From the NCBI RefSeq assembly GCF_900112365.1, contig NZ_FOLQ01000002.1, forward strand, positions 806,001-870,000: a stretch of DNA of 64,000 nt, written 5' to 3'. This DNA comes from Spirosoma endophyticum (GTDB lineage Bacteria; Bacteroidota; Bacteroidia; Cytophagales; Spirosomataceae). A program made the position numbers and the translations under genes. The number at the start of each line of letters is the position of its first letter. Position 1 is the stretch's first letter. The notes beneath the pieces were generated by a model. It searched no databases. It saw only the letters and a list, made by a program, of their open reading frames with translations, and was not told the origin of the DNA. This document shows, in pieces, positions 17,880-26,857 of this stretch.

Positions 17880-18287
17880 ATGAGTATGAAAGGACTACCT
17901 ATACTGCTAGCCTTGCTGTTGATGGGAGCGTCAGCCGAGGCACAAACCAAGCCCGCAACGCTTACCCCACCTGCTGTCGTTTCCGTGATTGAGGGCGTAT
18001 CAGGTAAACGCTTCCTGCCTGATACGGCCATTGCTACATTGTCGGAGGAAGACGAGACGTTGCTGGCAAAAGAGCCGATTGCCAACTGGGGACTTTTGCA
18101 GGAATCAGGCAATATGACCTACTCCAATCTTGTCGTTGGTACCCGGTCGTACCAATTGCTCATTACTAAATTGCCCAAGGATGAGTTCCCAACGGCCATG
18201 TTACTACGTTTTGTTACGCCCAAGTCGAAACCAGAGCCCATTGCGCGAGGGGTGCTCAAGCCTAAAGTGGAGCCAACACCCAAATAA
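17880..18287 (+). CDS. small secreted hypothetical protein
   Basis: The 135-residue protein has a signal peptide (MKGLPILLALLLMGASAEAQ). The mature part is polar and includes PPAVVSVIEGVSGKRFLPDT and a region SYQLLITKLPKDEFPTAMLL. It ends in a Pro/Lys-rich tail. An in-frame ATG at 17886 would remove two residues and may be the real start. Function is unknown. Confidence 0.65.
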   Translation: MSMKGLPILLALLLMGASAEAQTKPATLTPPAVVSVIEGVSGKRFLPDTAIATLSEEDETLLAKEPIANWGLLQESGNMTYSNLVVGTRSYQLLITKLPKDEFPTAMLLRFVTPKSKPEPIARGVLKPKVEPTPK

Positions 18288-18373
18288 GCGTCACATCGGC
18301 TGAGTGAGCGAAGAAAGGAAACGCTGATTTGACAAAAGGGAGTTGCATTCATATAGCAGCCAGTAGCCACAAT

Positions 18374-18412
18374 CGTTGAGATAAAGCAACAGGACGAAGC
18401 TTTATCTCAGCG
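18374..18412. terminator. bidirectional hairpin terminator
   Basis: Arms 18374-18387 and 18399-18412 pair over 14 nt with one G-U wobble, and are followed on the plus strand by a T-rich run (TTGTTTTG). The element sits between the convergent genes at 17880-18287 and 18466-19473. Confidence 0.65.
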
Positions 18413-18465
18413 TTGTTTTGCAAATAGCGTTGAAACCAACTGACGATGAGTAAAATAAAGACAGG

Positions 18466-19473
18466 CTAGTTTTCCCCAATTCCCTCCTGTATATAAATAA
18501 ACTCATGCGCTTGTCGAGCCCGTTCTCTGGTTTCCAGGGCTTTCCGAAAAAATTGTTCGGCGGCAATACTGTTGCCACCCTCCTCAAATTGCTTTCCCGA
18601 CTGTTCGAGCAAAATAATCGTTTCTTCCAGGCTACGGATGCCTTTCCAGAACGATTCTTCGACGCTTTTTGCCACCTCTGCTAACAACGAACTGGCCGTA
18701 AATGCATGACCGGTATGACATCGATAACGTATCAGTTTGCCTTCTTTGAGGCTAATGAGGGCACCATTACACTCTGGACAGGTTAAGGGAGTAAATTCAC
18801 CCAGTTCCAGAATTCCCATTTCAAATGCATTGTCCTGAGCCGCAATGTTAACCTCGAGTTCCATCCGTTTATCTTCTTCCGGAGCGAGTTCTGGTTTGTC
18901 GGGCACCGTCTCCTGAATCAATTTTTGTAGTAGTTCGGCCATTTCCGAGACGGGAACACTGTAATCCACATCTACGTATTCCAGTACGTTGTCGGGCATG
19001 CTTGGGTACAAAGCTTCTTTGGGTTCCTGAATAATCCCCAGGCCACCTAACCGCTTCACCGACCACATTCCCGATGTGCCATCATTGAGCATGCCCGTCA
19101 AAACGATGCCGATAACGCGGGGGCCATAGGTATAGGCCGCCGAGCGAAACAACGCATCAATGGACGGGCGGAACCGATTTTCTTTTGGTCCTTTTTTGAC
19201 AATCACCTGATCGTATTCCACCAGCATGTGATGATCGGGGGGGGCTACGTATATACGTCCCGTATGAATAGGCTCACCGTCTGTCGGATGAGCTGCCAGA
19301 ATTGGCCCTGAATGGTTTAAAATGTCGGGTAGGAAACTTGGTGAGTGAGGTGAAATATGGAGAACAATGAAAATGGACGCCTGAAAGTCTTTGGGTAAGG
19401 AGGCTACGAATTCCTTGAGAGCGTAAACTCCGCCTGCCGACGCGCCTATAACAACAATGTCTCGCTTTGCCAT
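18466..19473 (-). CDS. CheB-type protein-glutamate methylesterase domain protein
   Basis: The 335-residue protein has a CheB methylesterase domain without a receiver domain. The catalytic Ser is in VVIGASAGGVY, the His in VLHISPHSPS and the Asp in VLTGMLNDGTSG. A C-terminal extension holds CPECNGALI and YRCHTGHAF, a CxxC and CHTGH arrangement that probably binds zinc, followed by a helical segment. Start ATG 19473 (MAKRDIVV) puts the Rossmann-like strand at the N-terminus as in homologues. The gene diverges from the CheB/CheR kinase gene. No chemoreceptor, CheA or CheW gene is in the window, so a role in non-chemotactic signalling is likely. Confidence 0.92.
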   Translation of the reverse strand: MAKRDIVVIGASAGGVYALKEFVASLPKDFQASIFIVLHISPHSPSFLPDILNHSGPILAAHPTDGEPIHTGRIYVAPPDHHMLVEYDQVIVKKGPKENRFRPSIDALFRSAAYTYGPRVIGIVLTGMLNDGTSGMWSVKRLGGLGIIQEPKEALYPSMPDNVLEYVDVDYSVPVSEMAELLQKLIQETVPDKPELAPEEDKRMELEVNIAAQDNAFEMGILELGEFTPLTCPECNGALISLKEGKLIRYRCHTGHAFTASSLLAEVAKSVEESFWKGIRSLEETIILLEQSGKQFEEGGNSIAAEQFFRKALETRERARQAHEFIYIQEGIGEN

Positions 19474-19639
19474 AATTTCTCGCATTACAATTTCAATAAT
19501 TATACGATTCTCATAATGAGGTAAATAAAGAGCATATGAAGACACCCATTTCTATTTACCAGTAAAATTTGTTAATTTTTCAGGCTTCTTGAAACAATCG
19601 TTAGGCATTTAACACACTGGTCAACAATTGGTTTATTAA

Positions 19640-22600
19640 GTGAGAATACCTTATGGCAATAAAGTGGCTAAAAAAGAAAGTAATACGGATAGTGCCCCCA
19701 AAGCTAAGACTAAAGCTGTTCCAATTGTTGCCATCGGCGCTTCGGCGGGTGGGCTGGAAGCGGTTTCTGAGTTATTGAAACACCTGTCGCCCACTACGGG
19801 ACTGGCTTATGTATATATTCAACACCTTGACCCTACTTATGAAAGTGCGCTTTCTGAAATACTAGGTCGTGTAACGAAAATGCCGGTTATTCAGGCTGAG
19901 CATCTTCAGCCGGTCAAACCCAATCAGGTGTATGTTATTCCGCCCGATAAAGATATGGAGGTCATTGACGGCGTATTGACGCTCGAGCAGCGCCAGCGGG
20001 CAGGTCGATCGACTATTTACATGCCTATCGACGGTTTTTTTGCCTCACTGGCCGAACGCCAGCGGGATGGTGCCATTGGGGTTTTGCTTTCGGGGACGAA
20101 TTCCGATGGAACCATTGGTCTTAAAGCCATCAAAGCAGCTGGTGGCATCACATTTGCTCAGGATGAAACCGCCACTTTTCAGAACATGCCCAAAGCCGCT
20201 ATCAGCGAGGGCGTTGTGGATATGGTGCTTTCGCCCGCCGAAATTGCGGACGAACTGGATCGGTTGAGCAAGCAATCAGATATTTTTCAGCAAACAACCG
20301 TAGCCGAGTCGCTGGAAGATCTGCCGATAGCAGCCGATGAAGACCTTCGAACCATTATTGCTTTTTTACGCCGAATAGTTGGAGTCGATTTTAGTCATTA
20401 TAAAGTAACTACCATCCAACGCCGAATAATTCGGCGGATGTTGCTCTACAAACTGGGGACACTCGGAGAATATGCCAAATACCTCGAGCAAAACACCGCC
20501 GAGGCCCACATTTTATATAACGACCTCCTGATAAATGTCACCAACTTTTTTCGGGATGCCGACACGATGGACTACCTGGAAAAAGTTCTGTTTCCTCAAC
20601 TTGTTAAGAGTAAGCCAGCCCGCGAACCCATCCGGGTCTGGGTGCCTGCCTGCTCAACTGGTGAAGAAGCTTATTCTTTAGCTATCTTGCTGCTGGAAGT
20701 GCTGGGCGACCGGGCCTCCAGCACCGCTATTCATATTTTCGCGACAGATCTGAGCGAGTCTGCCATTGCCAAGGCGCGAACGGGTATCTACAGCCGCAGC
20801 CAGATGCTGGATGTGTCGCCCAAGCGGTTGCATCGCTTTTTTACCAGGACCGAAGAGCATTACCGCATTAATAAGGCCGTTCGGGATCTGTGTGTGTTTG
20901 CGCCACATAATGTGTTCAAAGACCCCCCTTTTTCGCGGCTTGATTTAGTCAGTTGCCGTAATATGTTGATTTATACCGACAACGTATTGCAGCGAAAAGC
21001 CATTGCTACGTTCCACTATGCGCTGAACCCCAAGGGATTCCTGGTGTTGGGGAAATCAGAAACAGTAGGGTCGTCGGGTGCTTTGTTTTCGCAGGTGGAA
21101 AAGAATTATAAAATCTATGCCCGCAAGAATGATGTTGTCAGCCGAGTCAATTTCGAAATGAATCCCCGTCCTGCCATGGATCGGCTACTGGAGTTAGACC
21201 AGAAGGCAGGCAGGATGGCAGACTATGAACCCCCTAAGGCTACCATGAAGGCAACTAATCCACCCGGGAATGATCTAGACAAAATAGTCGACAATCTCTT
21301 GTTAACTCAGTTCACGCCCGCTTCGGTCGTGGTCAATCAGGATTTGGAAATTCTCCTGTTTCGGGGGGCAACCAGTTTGTTTCTGGAGCCTTCGCCGGGC
21401 AAGGCCAGCCTCAACCTCCTGAAAATGGCACGTCCGTCGCTGGCTTTCGATCTGCGCAGCACGGTCCATAAAGCACAAAAATCAGGGCAGTCAGTACGTA
21501 AAACGGGCCTTGAAATACAGATAAAAGACAAAACGCACTACGTTGCCATTGAAGCCATCCCGCTCAAAACCGAGTTGGAGGAGCGGCTGTTTCTGGTTCT
21601 TTTTGAAGAAATTATCCCCGCCGTTGTTATCGAGACGCCAACGGCGCATTCCCGCAATCAGCGAATAAAACAGCTGGAAGATGAACTCAAAAATCTGCGG
21701 GAGGATATGCGCTCGATCATTGAGGAGCAGGAAGCCAGCAATGAAGAACTGCAATCGGCCAATGAGGAAATTGTCAGTAGTAATGAAGAGTTGCAGAGCA
21801 TAAACGAAGAACTGGAAACCAGTAAAGAAGAGATTGAGTCTACCAATGAAGAACTCCTGACCATTAACCAGGAGTTGCAGGTACGAAACGACCAGCTGTC
21901 TGAAGCGTACGGGTACTCTGAGGCAATCTTTGGCACCATTCGGGAGGCAACGCTTGTGCTCGACAAAGATTTACGGGTGAAGAGCGCCAACCGGGCCTTT
22001 TATAAAACCTTCCGGTTGCGGGAAGAGGATACGGAAGGCTACCTGATCTACGAACTGGATAACCGCCAGTGGGATTTTGCCCAGTTACGCAACCTGCTGG
22101 AAAATGTGATTAATCAGGATATTTCCATTCAGGGTTTCGAGGTAACGCATCAGTTTCAAAACATTGGCGAAAAAGTACTACGTCTCAATGCCCGCAAGGT
22201 GGTGTACCAGCAACGTCAGGAAGCTATTCTGCTGGCTATTGAGGACATTACCGATCATAAACAGGCGCAGCTCCTGCTGGAAGAACGACAGGCCTGGTTC
22301 CGCAATATCGCCGATAACGCGCCTATGCTTATCTGGGTGGCTGGCCCCGACAAGCAGTATACGTTTCTGAATCGGGCCTGGTTAGCCTATACCGACCATC
22401 CGATTGATCAGGAAGCCGGGCAGGGATGGGTGCAAAATATTCATCCCAGCGATCGTACTGGTTATTTAGATGCGTTTAATGAACATTTTTCCAGACGCGA
22501 ACCCTTCACGACGGAATACCGGCTTCGACGACACGACGGTGAATACCGGTGGATAGTAGAGCAGGCTACCCCCACATTTGGGCCCGATAATATCTTCAGC

Positions 22601-24595
22601 GGTTATATTGGCAGTTGCACGGATATTCATCTGCAGAAAACACTGAACCAGGAACTCGATCGACGCGTCTATGAACGTACCAACGAACTGCAGCAAACGA
22701 ACAGCAAGCTAAGCCAGGCCAACAACCTGATGGGCAGTATTTTTGACAATGCCCCCGTGGCTATTACGTTGTTTGAGGCTGTGCGTGAACGGAGCAGCCA
22801 ATCCGTCGATACACCTTATCAGTCGGGTCCGTCCAAAATCATTGATTTCAACATGGTTCAGGTCAACAGCCGATCGGCCTCGTTCATGAACCGTTCTGTC
22901 GATGATCTGAGACGGCACAGTTACCGCACTTTATTTGCCGGTAGTACCGAAGCCCGTCATTTCGATGTATACGTTCAGGTTGTTGAAACGGGTTTGCCTG
23001 TCGTTCAGGAAATCGCCTATGAACGGAACGGCCAGTATGATTGGCACTGGGTGTCGATTACCCGGTTTGGTGATGGTTTTTTGTCGGTTTCGTTAGACAT
23101 TACCGACCGGAAACGGGCCGAAGAACAGTTGCGGACGCTGGTCAATAACACGCCCGATATAATTACCCGCTGGAATCGGGAGCTGAAATTGCTGTTCGCA
23201 AATACGGCTTTTGAAGATAAAACGGGTTCTCCTCTAGCAGATTTGTTAGGTAAAACCAATCAGCAAATGGGCCAGTCAACAGCGGTTGCGGGGCCTTACA
23301 TGGAAAAATTAAGGCAAACGTTTCAGACTGGCTCGGAACAGGTTCATTATAATTCATTCCAGACGCCTGAGGGCGAAGCCCACTATTTTTCCCAGATGGT
23401 GCCGGAGTTTGCGCCCGATGGCTCGGTGCAGAGCGTATTGGCCATTGGCCGTAACATTACGGATCTGGAACAGGCGCAGAAGCAGAATGAGCGATATGCT
23501 GAGAACTTACAGGCAGTTTTGAACAGTTCACCAGCGGCAATTTGCTTTTTTAAGGGAGTTCGCAATGACAACAATGAATTGATTGATTTTAAGTTAGTGG
23601 TTTGTAATCAGAAATTTTCCCAATTAGTTGATCTATTGCCTGGACAGGCAATAGATCAACTAATTGGGCATTCGGTTTCTGACTTATCCATTAACCTGTG
23701 GCAGGAGAATACCTTCGAGAAACTTCGTCGGGTACGGGAAACGGAAGAAACAGTCTACGAGGAGCGATATGATGAAAAGCAGGACCGCTGGATGAGTATC
23801 GCCTTGAACCGCTATGATGATGGTGTCGTGTTAACGGGGCTGGATATCAGCCTCATAAAGCAAGCCGAACGACAACAGGAGTACTGGCTGAACGAGCTGG
23901 AAAAGTCGAACGATAGTCTACAGACGCTGGTGCAGATTCGGCAGCAGTTACGGGAGCGGGGTGAATTCCTGCGAAGTACCTCGCACGATTTGAGGGGCAA
24001 CTTTGGCATTATCCAGGGGGCTGCTACGTTGCTGGATATGGCCAGTAGCGAGGAAGAACGTAGCCAGATACTGGATATACTTCAGCGAAATATGAAGCAG
24101 GCGACCCAAATGCTGTCGGAACTGCTGGATTTTTCCCGCCTGGAGGCCGGACAGGAGCAGCGCTTGGTTTCGACTTTGGATGTGGCCATGCTACTGAAAG
24201 GGCTAATCGATAGTGTACGTCCCCTGGCCGACGAGCGTAACCTAAGGCTGGAAGGTGAGGGCGACAGCCCATTGATCGTTGATGGAGATTCGGTCAAGAT
24301 TCATCGCATTGCTCAAAACCTGCTGCTTAACGCCTTGAAATATACGGTAACCGGAGACGTACGTGTGCAATGGGGCGATGCACCAACTGCCCATAAATGG
24401 CAACTTACTATTACTGACACTGGGCCTGGTCTCGATTGGATAGGCCAGTCAGAAGGACATACGTCTTCTGGTGAAGGGATTGGCCTGATGATTGTGAGGC
24501 AACTCTGTGACTTACTGGATGTCCAGATGGACGTAGTAAGTGAAGCGGGCGTTGGCACTCGTTTTCAACTAATTTTCCCCCGGCAATATCCTTAA
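19640..24595 (+). CDS. CheB-CheR-PAS-histidine kinase fusion
   Basis: The 1651-residue protein joins, in order, a CheB methylesterase domain (Ser35 in GASAGG, H in IQHLDP, D in LLSGTNSDG), a CheR methyltransferase (about 235-490; ACSTGEEAYSLA binds SAM, CRNMLIY follows), a coiled coil of alternating N-E-E-L repeats (about 675-760), several PAS domains (about 765-1420, with PAC-like ends such as LAIEDITDHKQAQ), and a kinase core. The H-box is STSHDLRGNFGIIQ and the ATPase has LLLNALKYTVTG and GEGIGLMIVRQLC. Such proteins are cytoplasmic; no membrane segment is visible. GTG 19640 starts the frame. GTG 19664 (MAKKESNTD) is a good alternative. A 24-bp perfect palindrome lies inside one PAS-coding region. 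Confidence 0.93.
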   Translation: MRIPYGNKVAKKESNTDSAPKAKTKAVPIVAIGASAGGLEAVSELLKHLSPTTGLAYVYIQHLDPTYESALSEILGRVTKMPVIQAEHLQPVKPNQVYVIPPDKDMEVIDGVLTLEQRQRAGRSTIYMPIDGFFASLAERQRDGAIGVLLSGTNSDGTIGLKAIKAAGGITFAQDETATFQNMPKAAISEGVVDMVLSPAEIADELDRLSKQSDIFQQTTVAESLEDLPIAADEDLRTIIAFLRRIVGVDFSHYKVTTIQRRIIRRMLLYKLGTLGEYAKYLEQNTAEAHILYNDLLINVTNFFRDADTMDYLEKVLFPQLVKSKPAREPIRVWVPACSTGEEAYSLAILLLEVLGDRASSTAIHIFATDLSESAIAKARTGIYSRSQMLDVSPKRLHRFFTRTEEHYRINKAVRDLCVFAPHNVFKDPPFSRLDLVSCRNMLIYTDNVLQRKAIATFHYALNPKGFLVLGKSETVGSSGALFSQVEKNYKIYARKNDVVSRVNFEMNPRPAMDRLLELDQKAGRMADYEPPKATMKATNPPGNDLDKIVDNLLLTQFTPASVVVNQDLEILLFRGATSLFLEPSPGKASLNLLKMARPSLAFDLRSTVHKAQKSGQSVRKTGLEIQIKDKTHYVAIEAIPLKTELEERLFLVLFEEIIPAVVIETPTAHSRNQRIKQLEDELKNLREDMRSIIEEQEASNEELQSANEEIVSSNEELQSINEELETSKEEIESTNEELLTINQELQVRNDQLSEAYGYSEAIFGTIREATLVLDKDLRVKSANRAFYKTFRLREEDTEGYLIYELDNRQWDFAQLRNLLENVINQDISIQGFEVTHQFQNIGEKVLRLNARKVVYQQRQEAILLAIEDITDHKQAQLLLEERQAWFRNIADNAPMLIWVAGPDKQYTFLNRAWLAYTDHPIDQEAGQGWVQNIHPSDRTGYLDAFNEHFSRREPFTTEYRLRRHDGEYRWIVEQATPTFGPDNIFSGYIGSCTDIHLQKTLNQELDRRVYERTNELQQTNSKLSQANNLMGSIFDNAPVAITLFEAVRERSSQSVDTPYQSGPSKIIDFNMVQVNSRSASFMNRSVDDLRRHSYRTLFAGSTEARHFDVYVQVVETGLPVVQEIAYERNGQYDWHWVSITRFGDGFLSVSLDITDRKRAEEQLRTLVNNTPDIITRWNRELKLLFANTAFEDKTGSPLADLLGKTNQQMGQSTAVAGPYMEKLRQTFQTGSEQVHYNSFQTPEGEAHYFSQMVPEFAPDGSVQSVLAIGRNITDLEQAQKQNERYAENLQAVLNSSPAAICFFKGVRNDNNELIDFKLVVCNQKFSQLVDLLPGQAIDQLIGHSVSDLSINLWQENTFEKLRRVRETEETVYEERYDEKQDRWMSIALNRYDDGVVLTGLDISLIKQAERQQEYWLNELEKSNDSLQTLVQIRQQLRERGEFLRSTSHDLRGNFGIIQGAATLLDMASSEEERSQILDILQRNMKQATQMLSELLDFSRLEAGQEQRLVSTLDVAMLLKGLIDSVRPLADERNLRLEGEGDSPLIVDGDSVKIHRIAQNLLLNALKYTVTGDVRVQWGDAPTAHKWQLTITDTGPGLDWIGQSEGHTSSGEGIGLMIVRQLCDLLDVQMDVVSEAGVGTRFQLIFPRQYP
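23619..23668. repeat. 24-bp perfect inverted repeat inside the kinase coding sequence
   Basis: Arms 23619-23642 and 23645-23668 are exact reverse complements with a 2-nt spacer (GA). The sequence stays in frame and encodes QLVDLLPGQAIDQLIG in a PAS-like domain. It would form a long hairpin in the mRNA and a cruciform in DNA. Confidence 0.95.
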
Positions 24596-24694
24596 ACCGG
24601 TTATTGCCGGAATAAGGTAAAGGGAATATCAGGAGTGAAGGTATCTTTTTCCACTTTTTATACGTTCCAGAACGAAGCAACCAAAGAGTCAATT

Positions 24695-25153
24695 ATGCCA
24701 ATGCCAGCCGAATCTATGCTTTATGTTGTTGACGATGAGGCTGACTACAGGTTTTTAGTCAATCAGGTCTTTAAACGATCTTTGCCCCAATATGCCGTCC
24801 GTTTCTTCGCCAGTGGATACGAATTATATGAGTGTATTCTGACAGAATCAGGCTCCTTTGGGTCCGGTAGAAAGGAGAATAGTCTGGTCCATCCGGGTCT
24901 GATTCTGCTGGATTTGCACATGCCTGATTTTAGCGGTTTGCAAACGCTGACGTATTTAAAACAGCACCTGCAATGGCGACGTATTCCAACTGTGATCATG
25001 AGCAGTAGCCTGTCCACCGAAGAAAAAGGGGCCTGTTATGACGCTGGAGCGAATTCGTTTCTGAATAAGCCTACCGAGTTGAATCAGCTCACCGAAACGA
25101 TGCAATCTGTATGCCGGTATTGGCTGGAGTTCAACCGAAGCCCTAAAATGTAG
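24695..25153 (+). CDS. single-domain response regulator
   Basis: The 152-residue protein is a receiver domain with acidic residues D13-D14 in YVVDDEADY, phosphoacceptor D73 in LLDLHMP, a Ser/Thr switch in VIMSSSL and K in FLNKPTE. It lies 99 bases downstream of the CheB-CheR-kinase gene on the same strand and is the natural candidate to receive its phosphate. ATG 24695 is preferred. A GTG at 24635 would add 20 residues of poor quality. A second ATG follows two codons later. Confidence 0.9.
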   Translation: MPMPAESMLYVVDDEADYRFLVNQVFKRSLPQYAVRFFASGYELYECILTESGSFGSGRKENSLVHPGLILLDLHMPDFSGLQTLTYLKQHLQWRRIPTVIMSSSLSTEEKGACYDAGANSFLNKPTELNQLTETMQSVCRYWLEFNRSPKM

Positions 25154-25192
25154 CTTTGCGCTATATTGAGACGTAGCGAAGCCCGAAATAGG

Positions 25193-25660
25193 TCATTCAG
25201 TGAATTTTGGTAAAGTAACGGCATCCCACCAGTAATGACGGAAGTAGGTAAAGCATTCCAGCCATTTCTCGTAGCCGGAAGGCTTAACAATGTAGGAGTT
25301 GCCGCGATAGAAATACGACTCCTTAATATCCTCTATGTCGGCAGACTGGCTCAGAACAATAACGGGTAATTCCCGATACAGATGATGCGTCTTAATGAAC
25401 TGTAGTAAACTCCATCCGATTTCGCGTTGGGGTAAATACAAATCCAGCAGAATTAGTCTGGGTAACTCCCTCATATCCTGCGTACAAGCGTCAAGATAGT
25501 GCATGGTCTGATGGGCATCTGACATCCAAATCGCATCTACCTCTGGAAATCGCTGTTGCAAAGCCCATCGGATAATGAACCATTGATCTGCATTGTCCTC
25601 AACAACTAGAATAGTCGTATTACGGTGTTTAGCCGTGTTAGCTGTAGCTAATTTGTCCAT
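25193..25660 (-). CDS. single-domain response regulator
   Basis: The 155-residue receiver has E21-D22, phosphoacceptor D73 (LLDLYLP), S104 (VIVLSQS) and K126 (SYIVKPSG). Its helix and C-terminal sequence (HYWWDAVTLPK) parallel the receiver at 905-1387 (YWIDTVTLPP), so they are paralogues. It converges with the receiver at 24695-25153, leaving a 39-base gap. It belongs to the small receiver group often called Rcp1-like in this phylum. Confidence 0.92.
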   Translation of the reverse strand: MDKLATANTAKHRNTTILVVEDNADQWFIIRWALQQRFPEVDAIWMSDAHQTMHYLDACTQDMRELPRLILLDLYLPQREIGWSLLQFIKTHHLYRELPVIVLSQSADIEDIKESYFYRGNSYIVKPSGYEKWLECFTYFRHYWWDAVTLPKFTE

Positions 25661-25791
25661 CTACTGCATAGGGTAAGTTAGGTCTGTAAATATAATTAAC
25701 CGGAAGTTTAATAGGGTTTTTACGGGATTATTTTTACGGTATCTAAATAGCTGGATTATATAGCGTTTAGGTTGAGCGCGTGTTAAAATAG

Positions 25792-25838
25792 AGCATTCCG
25801 AAAGGCTAAAGAGGGCATCTTTAGCCTTTCGGAATGCT
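25792..25838 (-). terminator. 20-bp perfect hairpin downstream of the DUF1460 gene
   Basis: Arms 25792-25811 and 25819-25838 are perfect complements with a 7-nt loop. On the minus strand the stem is followed by CTATTTTAAC, a moderate U-run, so it probably ends transcription of the gene at 25925-26794. The stem is much longer than a minimal terminator needs. Confidence 0.65.
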
Positions 25839-25924
25839 GATTTCCTGAATAACATACGTTATCCAGGAGTGTATCAAATTGAGAATTGAGCCAGGTCCAA
25901 TCCCAACTCACCTTAGATTAGATA

Positions 25925-26794
25925 TTAGTTACCGTTTACACTGGCCGTGGTCAAGGGGGCAATTGGCCGCAGCCGAGCCACGCGAATACCCGACATATGT
26001 TTGTGCCAAAGGACGTAGTCACTGAGCGGATAGGCCGTAATAACCACCTCGCCCTGATCGGAGGAAGCATGCAGGAGGTGAATTCGACCGTTGGGTTGAC
26101 GTACTGCCAGTCCAACGTGCTTCATATCCAGGCCCGGCCGGGCGGCCATCAGCATGATGATGTCACCTTCCTGAAGCTGGGCCTCCGCCAGCCGGATATT
26201 TTTGGATGGAATAAACGAAAACGACTGCTGGCTAAGAGACGCTTCGGTCTGGGCAATCTGTTTAAAGACCGCGGGATTGTTCAGATGCGGGTATTTATAG
26301 GTGGCCGTAGTCATATAAGAGACTGGCTTGGCAACGGTTAGGCTACCGGCTAATTCGCGGGTTACATCGCTCAGAAGTCCTTTACGTTCATTATCGCGAA
26401 GCCAGTCCGAAAAATAATGCAGGCGACTGGCATAGCCATCAATCCGGCCGTCCCGATAGCGCAGTTTGGTCAGATACTTATGAAATGCCTGATCAAAAAG
26501 AGTGCTGTCCTGCTTATCTGCCAGATCGTTGGCCGCCAGCGAAAGCGCCAGTACGGTTTCTAGATACGTAGTACAATCAAATTCACGCAGATTGATAACT
26601 AACTGCTCGCCAGGGTTTGTATCGAGCGTATGCGCTACGTAAGGTTTTCCCAGAAATTGTTTACCAATGTTAATCGTTGTTTCGGCCAGTGTTTTACCGC
26701 CTGTAACGGTCATTGAACGCAGATCCGTAGTCGCCTGTGCGTGAGCAGCGAACGATAGTACCAGCAGGAAAAGTCCCGTAAACAGTTTCGTCAT
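25925..26794 (-). CDS. DUF1460 (amidase-like) exported protein
   Basis: The 289-residue protein starts with a signal peptide (MTKLFTGLFLLVLSFAAHAQ), which fixes ATG 26794. The body fits DUF1460, an N-acetylmuramoyl-L-alanine amidase-like family. Visible markers are FLGKPYVAHTLD, NLREFDCTTYLETVLALS (Cys-Thr-Thr in a papain-like position), LHYFSDWLRDN and KHVGLAVRQPNG with the catalytic-type His. It probably cleaves or binds peptidoglycan fragments in the periplasm. It is on the same strand as, and 63 bases downstream of, the GH13 gene, but a functional link to starch use is not evident. Confidence 0.85.
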   Translation of the reverse strand: MTKLFTGLFLLVLSFAAHAQATTDLRSMTVTGGKTLAETTINIGKQFLGKPYVAHTLDTNPGEQLVINLREFDCTTYLETVLALSLAANDLADKQDSTLFDQAFHKYLTKLRYRDGRIDGYASRLHYFSDWLRDNERKGLLSDVTRELAGSLTVAKPVSYMTTATYKYPHLNNPAVFKQIAQTEASLSQQSFSFIPSKNIRLAEAQLQEGDIIMLMAARPGLDMKHVGLAVRQPNGRIHLLHASSDQGEVVITAYPLSDYVLWHKHMSGIRVARLRPIAPLTTASVNGN

Positions 26795-26857
26795 AGATTG
26801 GTGAGTGATTTCAGTCATTGCTTTTCGACGGAGCAATACCTGAAAAGTACCACAAAT

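Noticed and set aside
21658..21990. Minus-strand serine-rich frame of 110 codons opposite the kinase coiled coil
   Set aside because: The repeated N-E-E-L codons on the plus strand produce an open serine-rich frame on the opposite strand. It is a shadow of the real gene with no start context or family.
18466..24595. A chemotaxis operon
   Set aside because: CheB and CheR domains are present, but no CheA, CheW, CheY-specific partner, chemoreceptor or flagellar gene is in the window. The architecture fits signalling kinases of this phylum instead.
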